This document shows, piece after piece, positions 27,991 to 35,744 of a stretch of 64,000 nucleotides of DNA. Origin of the DNA: Cyclobacteriaceae bacterium (lineage in GTDB: Bacteria; Bacteroidota; Bacteroidia; Cytophagales; Cyclobacteriaceae). The stretch is from the NCBI GenBank assembly GCA_028285445.1, contig JANQPQ010000031.1:53860-117859 (forward strand), read 5' to 3'. Within the stretch, counting starts at the first letter, position 1. Each line of letters opens with the position of its first letter. The position numbers and the translations under genes were made by a program. The notes below the pieces were generated by a model. It was not told the origin of the DNA. It saw nothing but the letters and a program-made list of their open reading frames with translations, and did not search any database.

Positions 27991-30009
27991 ATGAATAGAA
28001 ATTATCTACTGTGTGGAATATTGCTTTTTTCGCTAACCACTGCCAAGAGCCAAGACGTTCAATGGGCGTCTACGGTTTTAGAGTTTTCTTCTGAACTTAC
28101 TAATGTGCAATACTCTGCGCAGCAGCTCCTTGGTGCACCCAATGTGCTGCCTGCTGGAGGTGAAAGCCCAAATGCCTGGACCCCCGACCGCGCCAATCGT
28201 CAGGAGTTTGTAAAGGTTGGCTTCGCCACCTCAACAAAAGTGAGGCAGATTTCAATAGGAGAATCTTACAACCCGAGCGCCTTAACCAATGTGTACCTTT
28301 ATGATACGCAAGGAAATGAGCACCTCATATACACCTTTCAACCTAAACCACTTGACGTAAATGCCCGGCTGCTGAGCATATTTATGGATGAGACAAGCTA
28401 TGAAGCCAACGCTATTAAGCTTGAGTTCAATGGGGAAACTATGGGTGATTACTACAGTATAGACGCCATTGGAATCTCCAACTCCAATATCCCAATTAAT
28501 GTTCAAATTAACCTGCCAGATACTTTGGCAGAAAATATTGTAGTAGAACGATTGAGTGAAAACGTCAACAGTCCATACAAAGAATTTAAGCCATTATTAT
28601 CCCCTGATGGTAACACCCTCTTCTTCAGTAGGAAGAATCACCCTGAAAATACCGGAGGAATCGAGGACCCGGAAGATATATGGTATTCCGAGAAGGACGA
28701 AACCACCGGAGAATGGAAACTAGCCAGAAACATTGGGCCTGAACTAAATACAGACGGTCCAAATTATGTAAGTTCCGTCACCCCAGATGGTAAGAGTGTG
28801 GTGGTGCTTGTTGGTAACAAGTACAAGAAAAATGGTAAGCTAGAGGCGGGGGTATCTATTAGCTCCAACGAGGGAGGCAAATGGTCGCAACCCGTTGCGT
28901 TGGAGATAGATAATGACTACAACTACTCTGACAAGGCGCATTATTTCTTAACCAACAACAGGGAAGTACTTCTGATGTCAGTAGATCGGGATGATACTGA
29001 AGGGGGTAGAGACCTCTACGTTACCTTCTTAAAGCCTGACAGCACCTGGACCGAACCGAAGAATATTGGCGCTAATGTTAATACCGCCGGCGAGGAAGGT
29101 TCTCCCTTTTTGGCAGCGGACAACAAGACGCTTTACTTCTCATCTGATGGCTATGCTGGTTATGGTGGATCTGATATCTACGTGACTAAGCGACTGGATG
29201 ATACGTGGCTTAGGTGGTCTGATCCGCAGAATATGGGATCGCAAATTAACTCTGACCAGGAAGACCTCTTTTTCAACATACCGGTTACCGGAAATTTCGC
29301 TTACTACTCCAGGGGTATGAGCGCCGATGATGCAGACATCCATCGCGTTCAATTCCCTCTGTTTGTTGTACCTGAACCAGTTGTTGCAATCAAGGGAACT
29401 CTCCTGAATCAAAAAACCAATCAGCCTATTGAAGCGGTAATTATATATGATCGTGCAAGCGACAATACGGAAATTGGCCGCATCAAAACTGATCAGGGAA
29501 CTGGCAAATTCGAGATGGTACTTCCCGCCGGGGAAATCTACAACTACCATATCGAAATGGATGGCTTCTTACCTATGACGGAGCAGATTGACCTGCGCAA
29601 CCCAAGCTCAGAGTATGCAGAGATTCAGCACGACCTCTTCCTTACTCCTGTAGAGGAGAAGGCTAAGTTTACGGTTCAAAACGTATTATTCGACTTTGAC
29701 CGCGCTACCATTAAGACGGAGTTCCACCCTGAAATGGATAGAATCTATACCTTCCTTAATGAGAATGGTACCATCAGGGTTGAAGTTGCCGGACACGCAG
29801 ATAGCACCGGGCCTGAGCAGTATAACCTGGGACTATCTGAACGCAGAGCTAAAGCAGTAGTAGCTTACCTTGTTCAAAAGGGTATAGCTGAAGGAAGATT
29901 TGTAGTGGCATTCTTTGGTGAAGGCAAGCCCTTAGCTCCTAATGATAGTAACGAAAACCGAGCGAAAAACCGTAGAGTTGAGTTCACAATTTTAGACGTT
30001 GAAAATTAA
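27991..30009 (+). CDS. PD40 and OmpA domain envelope protein
   Basis: 672 residues: signal peptide (to SQ at 21), a beta-sandwich domain resembling galactose-binding/NPCBM folds (about 23-170), three or more TolB/PD40 propeller repeats (LLSPDGNTLFFSR, VTPDGKSVV, LAADNKTLYFSSDG), a carboxypeptidase-regulatory-like domain (IKGTLLNQKTNQPIEAVI) and an OmpA C-terminal peptidoglycan-binding domain (about 560-672; GHADSTG, NLGLSERRAKAV, AKNRRVEF). It should tether the outer membrane to peptidoglycan. The following 231-residue gene repeats its last two domains and is probably co-transcribed (12-nt gap). Confidence 0.92.
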   Translation: MNRNYLLCGILLFSLTTAKSQDVQWASTVLEFSSELTNVQYSAQQLLGAPNVLPAGGESPNAWTPDRANRQEFVKVGFATSTKVRQISIGESYNPSALTNVYLYDTQGNEHLIYTFQPKPLDVNARLLSIFMDETSYEANAIKLEFNGETMGDYYSIDAIGISNSNIPINVQINLPDTLAENIVVERLSENVNSPYKEFKPLLSPDGNTLFFSRKNHPENTGGIEDPEDIWYSEKDETTGEWKLARNIGPELNTDGPNYVSSVTPDGKSVVVLVGNKYKKNGKLEAGVSISSNEGGKWSQPVALEIDNDYNYSDKAHYFLTNNREVLLMSVDRDDTEGGRDLYVTFLKPDSTWTEPKNIGANVNTAGEEGSPFLAADNKTLYFSSDGYAGYGGSDIYVTKRLDDTWLRWSDPQNMGSQINSDQEDLFFNIPVTGNFAYYSRGMSADDADIHRVQFPLFVVPEPVVAIKGTLLNQKTNQPIEAVIIYDRASDNTEIGRIKTDQGTGKFEMVLPAGEIYNYHIEMDGFLPMTEQIDLRNPSSEYAEIQHDLFLTPVEEKAKFTVQNVLFDFDRATIKTEFHPEMDRIYTFLNENGTIRVEVAGHADSTGPEQYNLGLSERRAKAVVAYLVQKGIAEGRFVVAFFGEGKPLAPNDSNENRAKNRRVEFTILDVEN

Positions 30010-30021
30010 TAACCGGGAATA

Positions 30022-30717
30022 ATGAAGAAATTTACCATCATTGCTGTATTTGCTTTTGTAGCATCCGCCGTGCTAGCACAGGATGCCGAGGAAAATCCAT
30101 TTGTTAATTTTTCCGGGAAAGTACTGGATGCAGAAACTAATGCGCCCATTGCTGCCAGCATTACATATGAGCGCATGCCTAATGGTAGCGACATCGGGTT
30201 TATCAGTTCAAGATCCAGTGATGGCGCCTTCAGTTTCTACCTAAGGCCTACATACAGATATAGCGTTAGCGTTAAAGCTGATGGTTATTTCAATTTCGTA
30301 GAAATCTATGATGCCAGCAGTGGATCAAACGGCGCACTAAACGCCGACATCATGATGAGGCCTGGTGGCGTTGGTTCGGTAATAACACTGGAGAACCTAA
30401 TATTTGCAGCTGGTAAGTCGGAAATTACCGAAGAGTCTTTTGACGAACTGGATAAGCTGGCGTTGATGCTTGAAAGTACGCCAACCATGGAAATACAACT
30501 CGAAGGACACACTGACTATGCCGGTTCGGCAGGAGCTAATCTCGCCCTATCAGAGCAACGTGTACTTGCAGTAAAAGCTTATTTACAACGCAAGGGCATA
30601 GACGGTGCCAGGGTTGCTACCAAAGCCTTCGGTGGTTCTAATCCAATCGTCAGAGATAATGATGTAAGCAAAAGATCTGCTAACAGACGTGTGGAAGTTA
30701 GAATCACAAAGAATTAG
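30022..30717 (+). CDS. OmpA family protein
   Basis: 231 residues: signal peptide (to AQ at 20), a short carboxypeptidase-regulatory-like beta domain (FSGKVLDAETNAPIAASI) and an OmpA C-terminal domain (LIFAAGKSEI..., GHTDYAGS, NLALSEQRV, SANRRVEV). It corresponds to the C-terminal two-fifths of its upstream neighbour, indicating duplication or shared ancestry. It ends just before a strong bidirectional terminator. Confidence 0.92.
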   Translation: MKKFTIIAVFAFVASAVLAQDAEENPFVNFSGKVLDAETNAPIAASITYERMPNGSDIGFISSRSSDGAFSFYLRPTYRYSVSVKADGYFNFVEIYDASSGSNGALNADIMMRPGGVGSVITLENLIFAAGKSEITEESFDELDKLALMLESTPTMEIQLEGHTDYAGSAGANLALSEQRVLAVKAYLQRKGIDGARVATKAFGGSNPIVRDNDVSKRSANRRVEVRITKN

Positions 30718-30736
30718 AGTAACAAATCGAAATCAA

Positions 30737-32221
30737 CTAAATAGCGGCCCTGGAGCCGCTATTTTTGTTTAGTGCCCTTGCCAGGGAAGCAATAGCAGCT
30801 GCAGCATCGGCTGTTTCCAAAGACGCAAACCCCAATCTAAGGGCATTAAATTTGGGGATGAAATCCAGGTTAACATTCAGGAAGATGCCCTCTTGCAATA
30901 AGTCGCTCGACAACTGCTGAATATTAACTTCTCGCTTGAACTTCGACCACACCGCCATACCTCCATTTGGTATTTCAAAATCCACGTAATCATCGAGAAA
31001 CTCAGAAAGCAATTGGCAGAAATTATCCCTGCGCTCGCGATATACCTTCACTGCTACTTTTTGGTGACGTTGCACCAAGCCCCTGTTGATCATTTCACCA
31101 ATGGCTTTTTCCAGGACGGGGTCTCCCTGTATTTCCACTATCCTTCTGAGTTTGTTTAGCTCTACGATTAAATTATGCGGCGCAACCACATAGCCAATGC
31201 GAACATTGGGGGACAATAATTTGCTGAAAGACCCGACGTAAATAACCCTGCCGGATGAATCCATACTGGCCAGGGGCAAAATTGGATTTCCTGAGTAATG
31301 AAAGTCGTAGTCATAGTCATCTTCTATTATGGCCAGATCATATTTTTCAGCAATCTCAGACAACTTAACTCTGCGCTCTGCGCTGAGGGTTACCGTGGTA
31401 GGGAAATGATGGTGCGGTGTGATATACATCGCGCGGATTTTCTGCTTCCGACAAACTCTCTCAACCTCATCCACGTCCAGTCCCTTTTCGTCCATTTTTA
31501 TTCTTACTAATTCGCCTCCAATATGCTTTATCGCATTGTCTGCGGAGGGATAGCTACTATCTCCCACAATAACCTTGTCACCACGAGAGAGGAGGACGTT
31601 AAATATTAAGAATAGTCCCATCTGCGTTCCCCTCGAAATAAAAATATTCTCCGGCCCACAGACCAAACCACGAGTTTCTCTCAGGAAATCAGAGAGCGTA
31701 TCGCGGAAACTACTTTCGCCCTGGGAGCTTGTATAGTGCAATAGTCGTGAGTTGGCTGGGTCTTCAATAATCCGCCGCATTACTTTTAGCAACTCTGGCA
31801 ATGGAGCCAACCGGCTGTCTGGAGTACCATCATCGATTTCAAACTGGTAATCTCTTGGGGGATGAATATTGCTAACGTCCCAGAGCTCCTCAATTTCATA
31901 CCCGGTACTATTGGCAATGGTTAGTTCTTTTAGCGGTTCAGCAATGCGTTTATACTTTACCATGGGCAAAGCCTCCGATATAAAGGCCCCTCTCGATGGC
32001 AGAATTTCTACCCACCCCTGCGCCATTAGCTCGTCGTATGCAATTTCAACCGTTTTACGATTCACTCCTATTAGGCTTGACATCGCCCTCGTTCCCGGCA
32101 ATTTTTGGGCAGCTACAATTCGTCCATTCATAACCTCATTTATAATGGCATTTACTATCTGCACAAACACTGGAGTGTTTACTTCGCGATCAATGTGGAT
32201 TATCGTTTTCCAAGGGTACAT
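30737..32221 (-). CDS. MocR/PdxR-type PLP-dependent regulator
   Basis: 494 residues: N-terminal GntR winged helix (about 10-80; GRIVAAQKLPGTRAMSSLIGVNRKTVEIAYDEL) joined to a fold-type I aminotransferase domain. The PLP lysine is K334 in SFSK, with IEDDYDYDFHY carrying the conserved Asp and Tyr. MocR proteins use the aminotransferase domain as a PLP or amino-compound sensor. The divergent flavoprotein gene at 32335 is the obvious target; PdxR relatives control vitamin B6 genes. The 3' end is shared with a terminator hairpin. Confidence 0.92.
   Translation of the reverse strand: MYPWKTIIHIDREVNTPVFVQIVNAIINEVMNGRIVAAQKLPGTRAMSSLIGVNRKTVEIAYDELMAQGWVEILPSRGAFISEALPMVKYKRIAEPLKELTIANSTGYEIEELWDVSNIHPPRDYQFEIDDGTPDSRLAPLPELLKVMRRIIEDPANSRLLHYTSSQGESSFRDTLSDFLRETRGLVCGPENIFISRGTQMGLFLIFNVLLSRGDKVIVGDSSYPSADNAIKHIGGELVRIKMDEKGLDVDEVERVCRKQKIRAMYITPHHHFPTTVTLSAERRVKLSEIAEKYDLAIIEDDYDYDFHYSGNPILPLASMDSSGRVIYVGSFSKLLSPNVRIGYVVAPHNLIVELNKLRRIVEIQGDPVLEKAIGEMINRGLVQRHQKVAVKVYRERRDNFCQLLSEFLDDYVDFEIPNGGMAVWSKFKREVNIQQLSSDLLQEGIFLNVNLDFIPKFNALRLGFASLETADAAAAIASLARALNKNSGSRAAI
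30739..30764. terminator. Bidirectional intrinsic terminator
   Basis: Perfect 10-bp stem AAATAGCGGC/GCCGCTATTT with a 6-nt loop; T-rich on the plus side (TTTTTG). It lies between the convergent OmpA and MocR genes and overlaps the last codons of the MocR gene on the minus strand. Confidence 0.8.
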
Positions 32222-32245
32222 GCTGGACCATTAAAATGTTAAAAA

Positions 32246-32281
32246 ACGGATGGTTCACTACTCCAGTATATACGGTAGGTT
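32246..32281. promoter_or_regulatory. Possible MocR direct-repeat site with promoter box
   Basis: ACGGATGGTT (32246-32255) and ACGGTAGGTT (32272-32281) agree at 8 of 10 positions, 26 bp apart in direct orientation, and the second overlaps TAGGTTTG (32276-32283), a -7 box for the downstream gene. Direct repeats are typical for MocR sites. Weak evidence. Confidence 0.3.
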
Positions 32282-32283
32282 TG
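32276..32283 (+). promoter_or_regulatory. Putative -7 box (TAGGTTTG) for PNPOx-like gene
   Basis: TAnnTTTG match 51 nt ahead of the ATG at 32335, overlapping the possible MocR repeat. Confidence 0.4.
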
Positions 32284-32334
32284 GTTGTCTGTTTGTAAAA
32301 ACAGGCATCAAGTTTCATTATTTATTTTAATCAT

Positions 32335-32988
32335 ATGAGTGAAAATAATTTCAACATCGATGGGCGCAATAAAGTCAAGAGGGTGCCTGATAGGGGACAC
32401 TATGATCGTGAAACTCTCTACCAAATATTAGATGACGCCTTTGTTTGCCACGTGGGTTTTGTAATGGATGGCCAACCATTCGTTATCCCTATGGCCTATG
32501 GTAGGAAAGATGACAAGCTCTACCTTCATGGAGCCACCACTAGTCGGCTAATGTCGTCTTTATCAGCCGGCATTCCTGTGTGCATCACCGTAACTCATGT
32601 TGATGGCATTGTAGTAGCTCGATCGGCCTTTCACAGCTCGATGAATTATCGTTCGGCAGTGGTTTTCGGAACGGCAACCCTAGTTGCCGATCAGAATAAG
32701 GAAGAAGCTTTGATTGTTGTCTCCGAACAAATTTTACGAGATAGATGGCCGGAGGCCAGACCGCCTCTTGACAAGGAGATGAAGGCTACCACTGTGTTGG
32801 AAGTGTCGATTGAGCACGGTTCCTCCAAAATCAGAACCGGACCGCCAAAAGACGATAAGGAGGATTATGAGCAACCTTACTGGGCCGGGGTAATTCCCAT
32901 GACCGTAGAGTACGGTGAGGCCATTCCTGATCCGGACTTGAAATTTGACCTGGAATTGCCACAAAGCGTTAAGCAGGTCGTTGGCTAA
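32335..32988 (+). CDS. Pyridoxamine 5'-phosphate oxidase-like (PNPOx/NimA) flavoprotein
   Basis: 217 residues with a split-barrel FMN-binding fold of the pyridoxamine 5'-phosphate oxidase-like type: GFVMDGQPFVIPMAYGRKDDKLYLHGATTSRLM and FHSSMNYRSAVVFG are typical of the nitroreductase-like NimA group. A role in PLP metabolism or general flavin-linked reduction is likely; the substrate is unknown. It is divergent from the MocR regulator (113 bp shared region), the arrangement expected for a PLP-responsive gene. Its 3' end overlaps the convergent MazG-like gene by 20 bp. Confidence 0.88.
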   Translation: MSENNFNIDGRNKVKRVPDRGHYDRETLYQILDDAFVCHVGFVMDGQPFVIPMAYGRKDDKLYLHGATTSRLMSSLSAGIPVCITVTHVDGIVVARSAFHSSMNYRSAVVFGTATLVADQNKEEALIVVSEQILRDRWPEARPPLDKEMKATTVLEVSIEHGSSKIRTGPPKDDKEDYEQPYWAGVIPMTVEYGEAIPDPDLKFDLELPQSVKQVVG

Positions 32989-33448
32989 GAATCCCTTTTA
33001 GGTCGGCTGGTGAGTAGTTGATGGACTTGAGGGTTTTGTTATCCGAAGACCTATATACCAGAAACTTTCCATCAATTTCTTTCACGTAACTCTCTGTATT
33101 GTCCTTTTCCTTATAATGTCGAACCGTTGCTTCGGCCTCCTCCATAGTCTTGCAGGCTTTGCTCATATTTGAGCGCTGAACCTCGTCAAACAAAGATTTG
33201 AATTTTTCACCGAGGCCAAATTCGAGAATTGCCCCTGACAATACATACTGGATGTCGCATAATGCATCTGCAACTTCAACCAGGTCGTTATCAGCGATGG
33301 CTTCCTCCAACTCTTTTAATTCCTCAGCAATTAGACTCACCCTCAAAGCACAACGGTCTGGAGAGGGTATACTGGGTTCGGGTAGAATCGGATGCTTGAA
33401 AGTGGTATGAAAATCTGCTACACTATTTAATGCTTGGGCTTCTTCCAT
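32969..33448 (-). CDS. MazG-like nucleoside triphosphate pyrophosphohydrolase
   Basis: 159 residues of the all-alpha NTP pyrophosphohydrolase superfamily (PRA-PH/MazG-like). The metal motif E43xxE46...E58xxD61 (AEELKELEEA, VEVADALCDIQYVL) is present. Similar proteins hydrolyse non-canonical NTPs or phosphoribosyl-ATP; no his operon is nearby, so house-cleaning is likelier. Overlap with the convergent flavoprotein gene is 20 bp. Confidence 0.85.
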   Translation of the reverse strand: MEEAQALNSVADFHTTFKHPILPEPSIPSPDRCALRVSLIAEELKELEEAIADNDLVEVADALCDIQYVLSGAILEFGLGEKFKSLFDEVQRSNMSKACKTMEEAEATVRHYKEKDNTESYVKEIDGKFLVYRSSDNKTLKSINYSPADLKGILSQRPA

Positions 33449-33512
33449 TAATTAGAAATTTTTGTTTCGTAAAAATAACACAACAGGCCGAAGTGAAAAC
33501 TAGACTTGGTAA

Positions 33513-34829
33513 TTAGTATTTATCTTGAATGTAAGCTAAGATCTTTTGCATCTCCCTTTTGATATTAGAAGACGACACAACGTAGTTGTTGTGCATAAAA
33601 CTAAAGATCAATACTTTGCCTTGAGCTGTTACCAGATATCCGCTAAGGCAATGGTTATTACGAAGGGTACCGGTTTTGGCGAAAACGTAGGGCTCTGCTC
33701 CCTGATACCAACTCCTAATAGTTCCAGATTCACCTCCGGCCGGTAGCAATGCAAAGAGCCGCTCCCGCGGCGCCTCCTGATAGATCTTCTCTAGTAAACT
33801 CACCAGCGATCTGGGAGTAAACAAATTGTATCTTGACAGACCAGACCCATCTACCCACATGGGTTCATCAGGCAAATCAGCAAGAAAAGTTTTTTTCATG
33901 TGTTGGATAGCAATTTGGGAGTTAATTGTATCTGAAATACTCTCAGCCGCCATCAGCAAGATTTGCTCGGCGAGAAAGTTGTCGCTATCCTGAAGCATAG
34001 GCCTATAAATACTATCAACTGGTACACTAAAGTGTTTGGTGGTGTTTGGCAGCTTCGGCAGGTCAACCGTTTCCACCGTTATGTTCAAGGTGTCTTCCAA
34101 CAACGCCTTTATTGTTGCCCAATCTGTTCTAAAAGGCAACCGCCTTTCAAAGCTAGCAGTATCACGTGATGGTATGTGATCAATTAAGTTGCTTTCTATG
34201 CGTCGGGTAAACTGGTTGCGACCAGAGTCAATAGCCGCCTGTCTCAGCAAGAACTTATTGAAAACTTGCGGTTCTGCAGTTGTTCTTCCTTGTCGGCCGG
34301 CAAGCGTTATTACATTTCCATAGATAGGTAGAGAAGAGCGTTCGGCGGAGTAGGCATAATTGTAGTCGTCCCACGACCATCCCGGCCCGAAGTACTCATC
34401 TTGAAAGTTGTGGGTTGAAACGTAAATCGACTTGCGCTGCTGAAGAAACCTAAACGACTTTCCATTGTCAAGTTCCGGGTGTAGAAATGTGGGGTCTCCA
34501 GCCGGCCAAAGTATTAGTGAATCATTCTGCTGAGCAGTTGAAAACGATGGCACCGAGTCACCCAGCAATTTCAGACCTGCGTAGAAAGTAAAAAGTTTCG
34601 TATTGGAGGCTGGAGTAAAATAGTGGTCTCCGTTCTGATCGAATAGTACTTTCTTAGATAGTGGATCGTATAAGTAGAACCCCGAAAAATTTTGATCCAA
34701 GACTGTTGATTCCTGCAGTGTCTTCCGTATGTAAGCATTTGGGCTACAGGAGCTTACCATAATTAAGGCAGCCAGCAATTTTACTCCATTAGCGGCTAGT
34801 AAATATCTATGTGATTTCAATTTTATCAA
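33513..34829 (-). CDS. dacB: D-alanyl-D-alanine carboxypeptidase, S13 family (PBP4-like)
   Basis: 438 residues. All three catalytic boxes are present: S75-N-T-K78, S282-D-N284 and K385-T-G387. The order and spacing fit peptidase S13 (PBP4/DacB), which trims or cleaves peptidoglycan stem peptides in the periplasm. The N-terminus has a hydrophobic stretch and a lipobox-like MVSSC (C28), so the protein is probably a lipoprotein. The start is TTG 34829; an upstream in-frame stop lies 4-6 nt before it and the next Met (residue 24) would destroy the signal. Confidence 0.9.
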   Translation of the reverse strand: MIKLKSHRYLLAANGVKLLAALIMVSSCSPNAYIRKTLQESTVLDQNFSGFYLYDPLSKKVLFDQNGDHYFTPASNTKLFTFYAGLKLLGDSVPSFSTAQQNDSLILWPAGDPTFLHPELDNGKSFRFLQQRKSIYVSTHNFQDEYFGPGWSWDDYNYAYSAERSSLPIYGNVITLAGRQGRTTAEPQVFNKFLLRQAAIDSGRNQFTRRIESNLIDHIPSRDTASFERRLPFRTDWATIKALLEDTLNITVETVDLPKLPNTTKHFSVPVDSIYRPMLQDSDNFLAEQILLMAAESISDTINSQIAIQHMKKTFLADLPDEPMWVDGSGLSRYNLFTPRSLVSLLEKIYQEAPRERLFALLPAGGESGTIRSWYQGAEPYVFAKTGTLRNNHCLSGYLVTAQGKVLIFSFMHNNYVVSSSNIKREMQKILAYIQDKY

Positions 34830-34881
34830 AAGCTAAAGGTATTGTGAATTATCCGTGATAGTTAAGGTTCAATATTGTAAA

Positions 34882-35142
34882 ATGCTAAGTAAACTAACAA
34901 ATGCGGATATGGAAACACTTGACTTCATTCCGCGTTACATTGAGTCCGAGTCGGGAGAAGTTTTTGAAATTGCCGGTTATAAAGAGGGTATGTTGATGAT
35001 CAAAGATCACAGTGAGATAGCGGCATATGACATCTCAGCTGGTGAGTTCTACAGAGATCTAAATGGCCATCTAATCCCTGCTGGAGTCATGGCAAAGTCC
35101 CCTGTATTATTCGCTCTTTGGCGCAAAGCTTTTTTGCTATAG
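34882..35142 (+). CDS. Hypothetical small protein
   Basis: 86 residues from ATG 34882 (GTG 34855 would add nine). No domain is recognised; the composition is soluble, mixed alpha/beta, with PRYIESESGEVFEIAGYKEGMLMI. No competing frame and good codon use. Divergent from dacB with little space. Function unknown. Confidence 0.6.
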   Translation: MLSKLTNADMETLDFIPRYIESESGEVFEIAGYKEGMLMIKDHSEIAAYDISAGEFYRDLNGHLIPAGVMAKSPVLFALWRKAFLL

Positions 35143-35200
35143 GCCAGGAATTTTCGACTGCACTTTATGTCTTCTAAAACTCCATTTCAACCTAAAAATC

Positions 35201-35237
35201 CAGGATGAAACGCGCGTAAGATTAATTGCGTTTCCTG
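35201..35237. terminator. Possible hairpin terminator
   Basis: CAGG(at)GAAACGC pairs with GCGTTTCCTG across a 14-nt loop, 59 nt after the hypothetical gene. No T-run. Weak terminator or structure. Confidence 0.3.
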
Positions 35238-35309
35238 CCTGTTTTCCAGCGATAATTTCATAAATTTAATGTTCTCTCTTCAGCGACTTTAACCACTAAG
35301 ACCCTCGAC

Positions 35310-35723
35310 ATGGACATTGTTACGCAAAAGCAATTAAACATGCTAGTGCAGCTTGCAAAGAAGGACAAGCGATTCCATCGCAGTGAAAGGGAAATGATCT
35401 ATCAACTAGCAGAGACGAAAAATTTTCCTAAAAACGAAGTAGATCAACTGTTGAAATCTACCGAACCAGTTGAGTCACTTGGAGCACTCTCTCCAAATCA
35501 GAAATTCGAATATTTGTACAACGCCGTTAAGCTCATGAAAGTCGATCGGGATATTGCAGAATGTGAAGTAACATTCTGCCAGGACCTTGCTATTAAGATG
35601 GGCTATCGCAAGGAGGTTGTTCAAATGTTAATAGATGAAATTGACCCCACGGAAGAAAGTCCCAACCTTAAGCCGGTTAGGGAAAAGTTTGATCATTACG
35701 ACGCCTTTAAGGCATATTACTAA
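35310..35723 (+). CDS. TerB-like domain protein
   Basis: 137 residues, all-helical. The pattern LVQLAKKDKRFHRSEREMIYQLAE and VDRDIAECEVTFCQDLAIKMGY matches TerB/DjlA-N-like folds, where paired acidic loops bind metal. No signal peptide or TM, so cytoplasmic. It is convergent with the PadR-linked permease 21 nt away. A second TerB-like gene (38899) lies on the other side of that module. Function unknown. Confidence 0.7.
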   Translation: MDIVTQKQLNMLVQLAKKDKRFHRSEREMIYQLAETKNFPKNEVDQLLKSTEPVESLGALSPNQKFEYLYNAVKLMKVDRDIAECEVTFCQDLAIKMGYRKEVVQMLIDEIDPTEESPNLKPVREKFDHYDAFKAYY

Positions 35724-35744
35724 TCCATTAAATATTTCGGAGTC

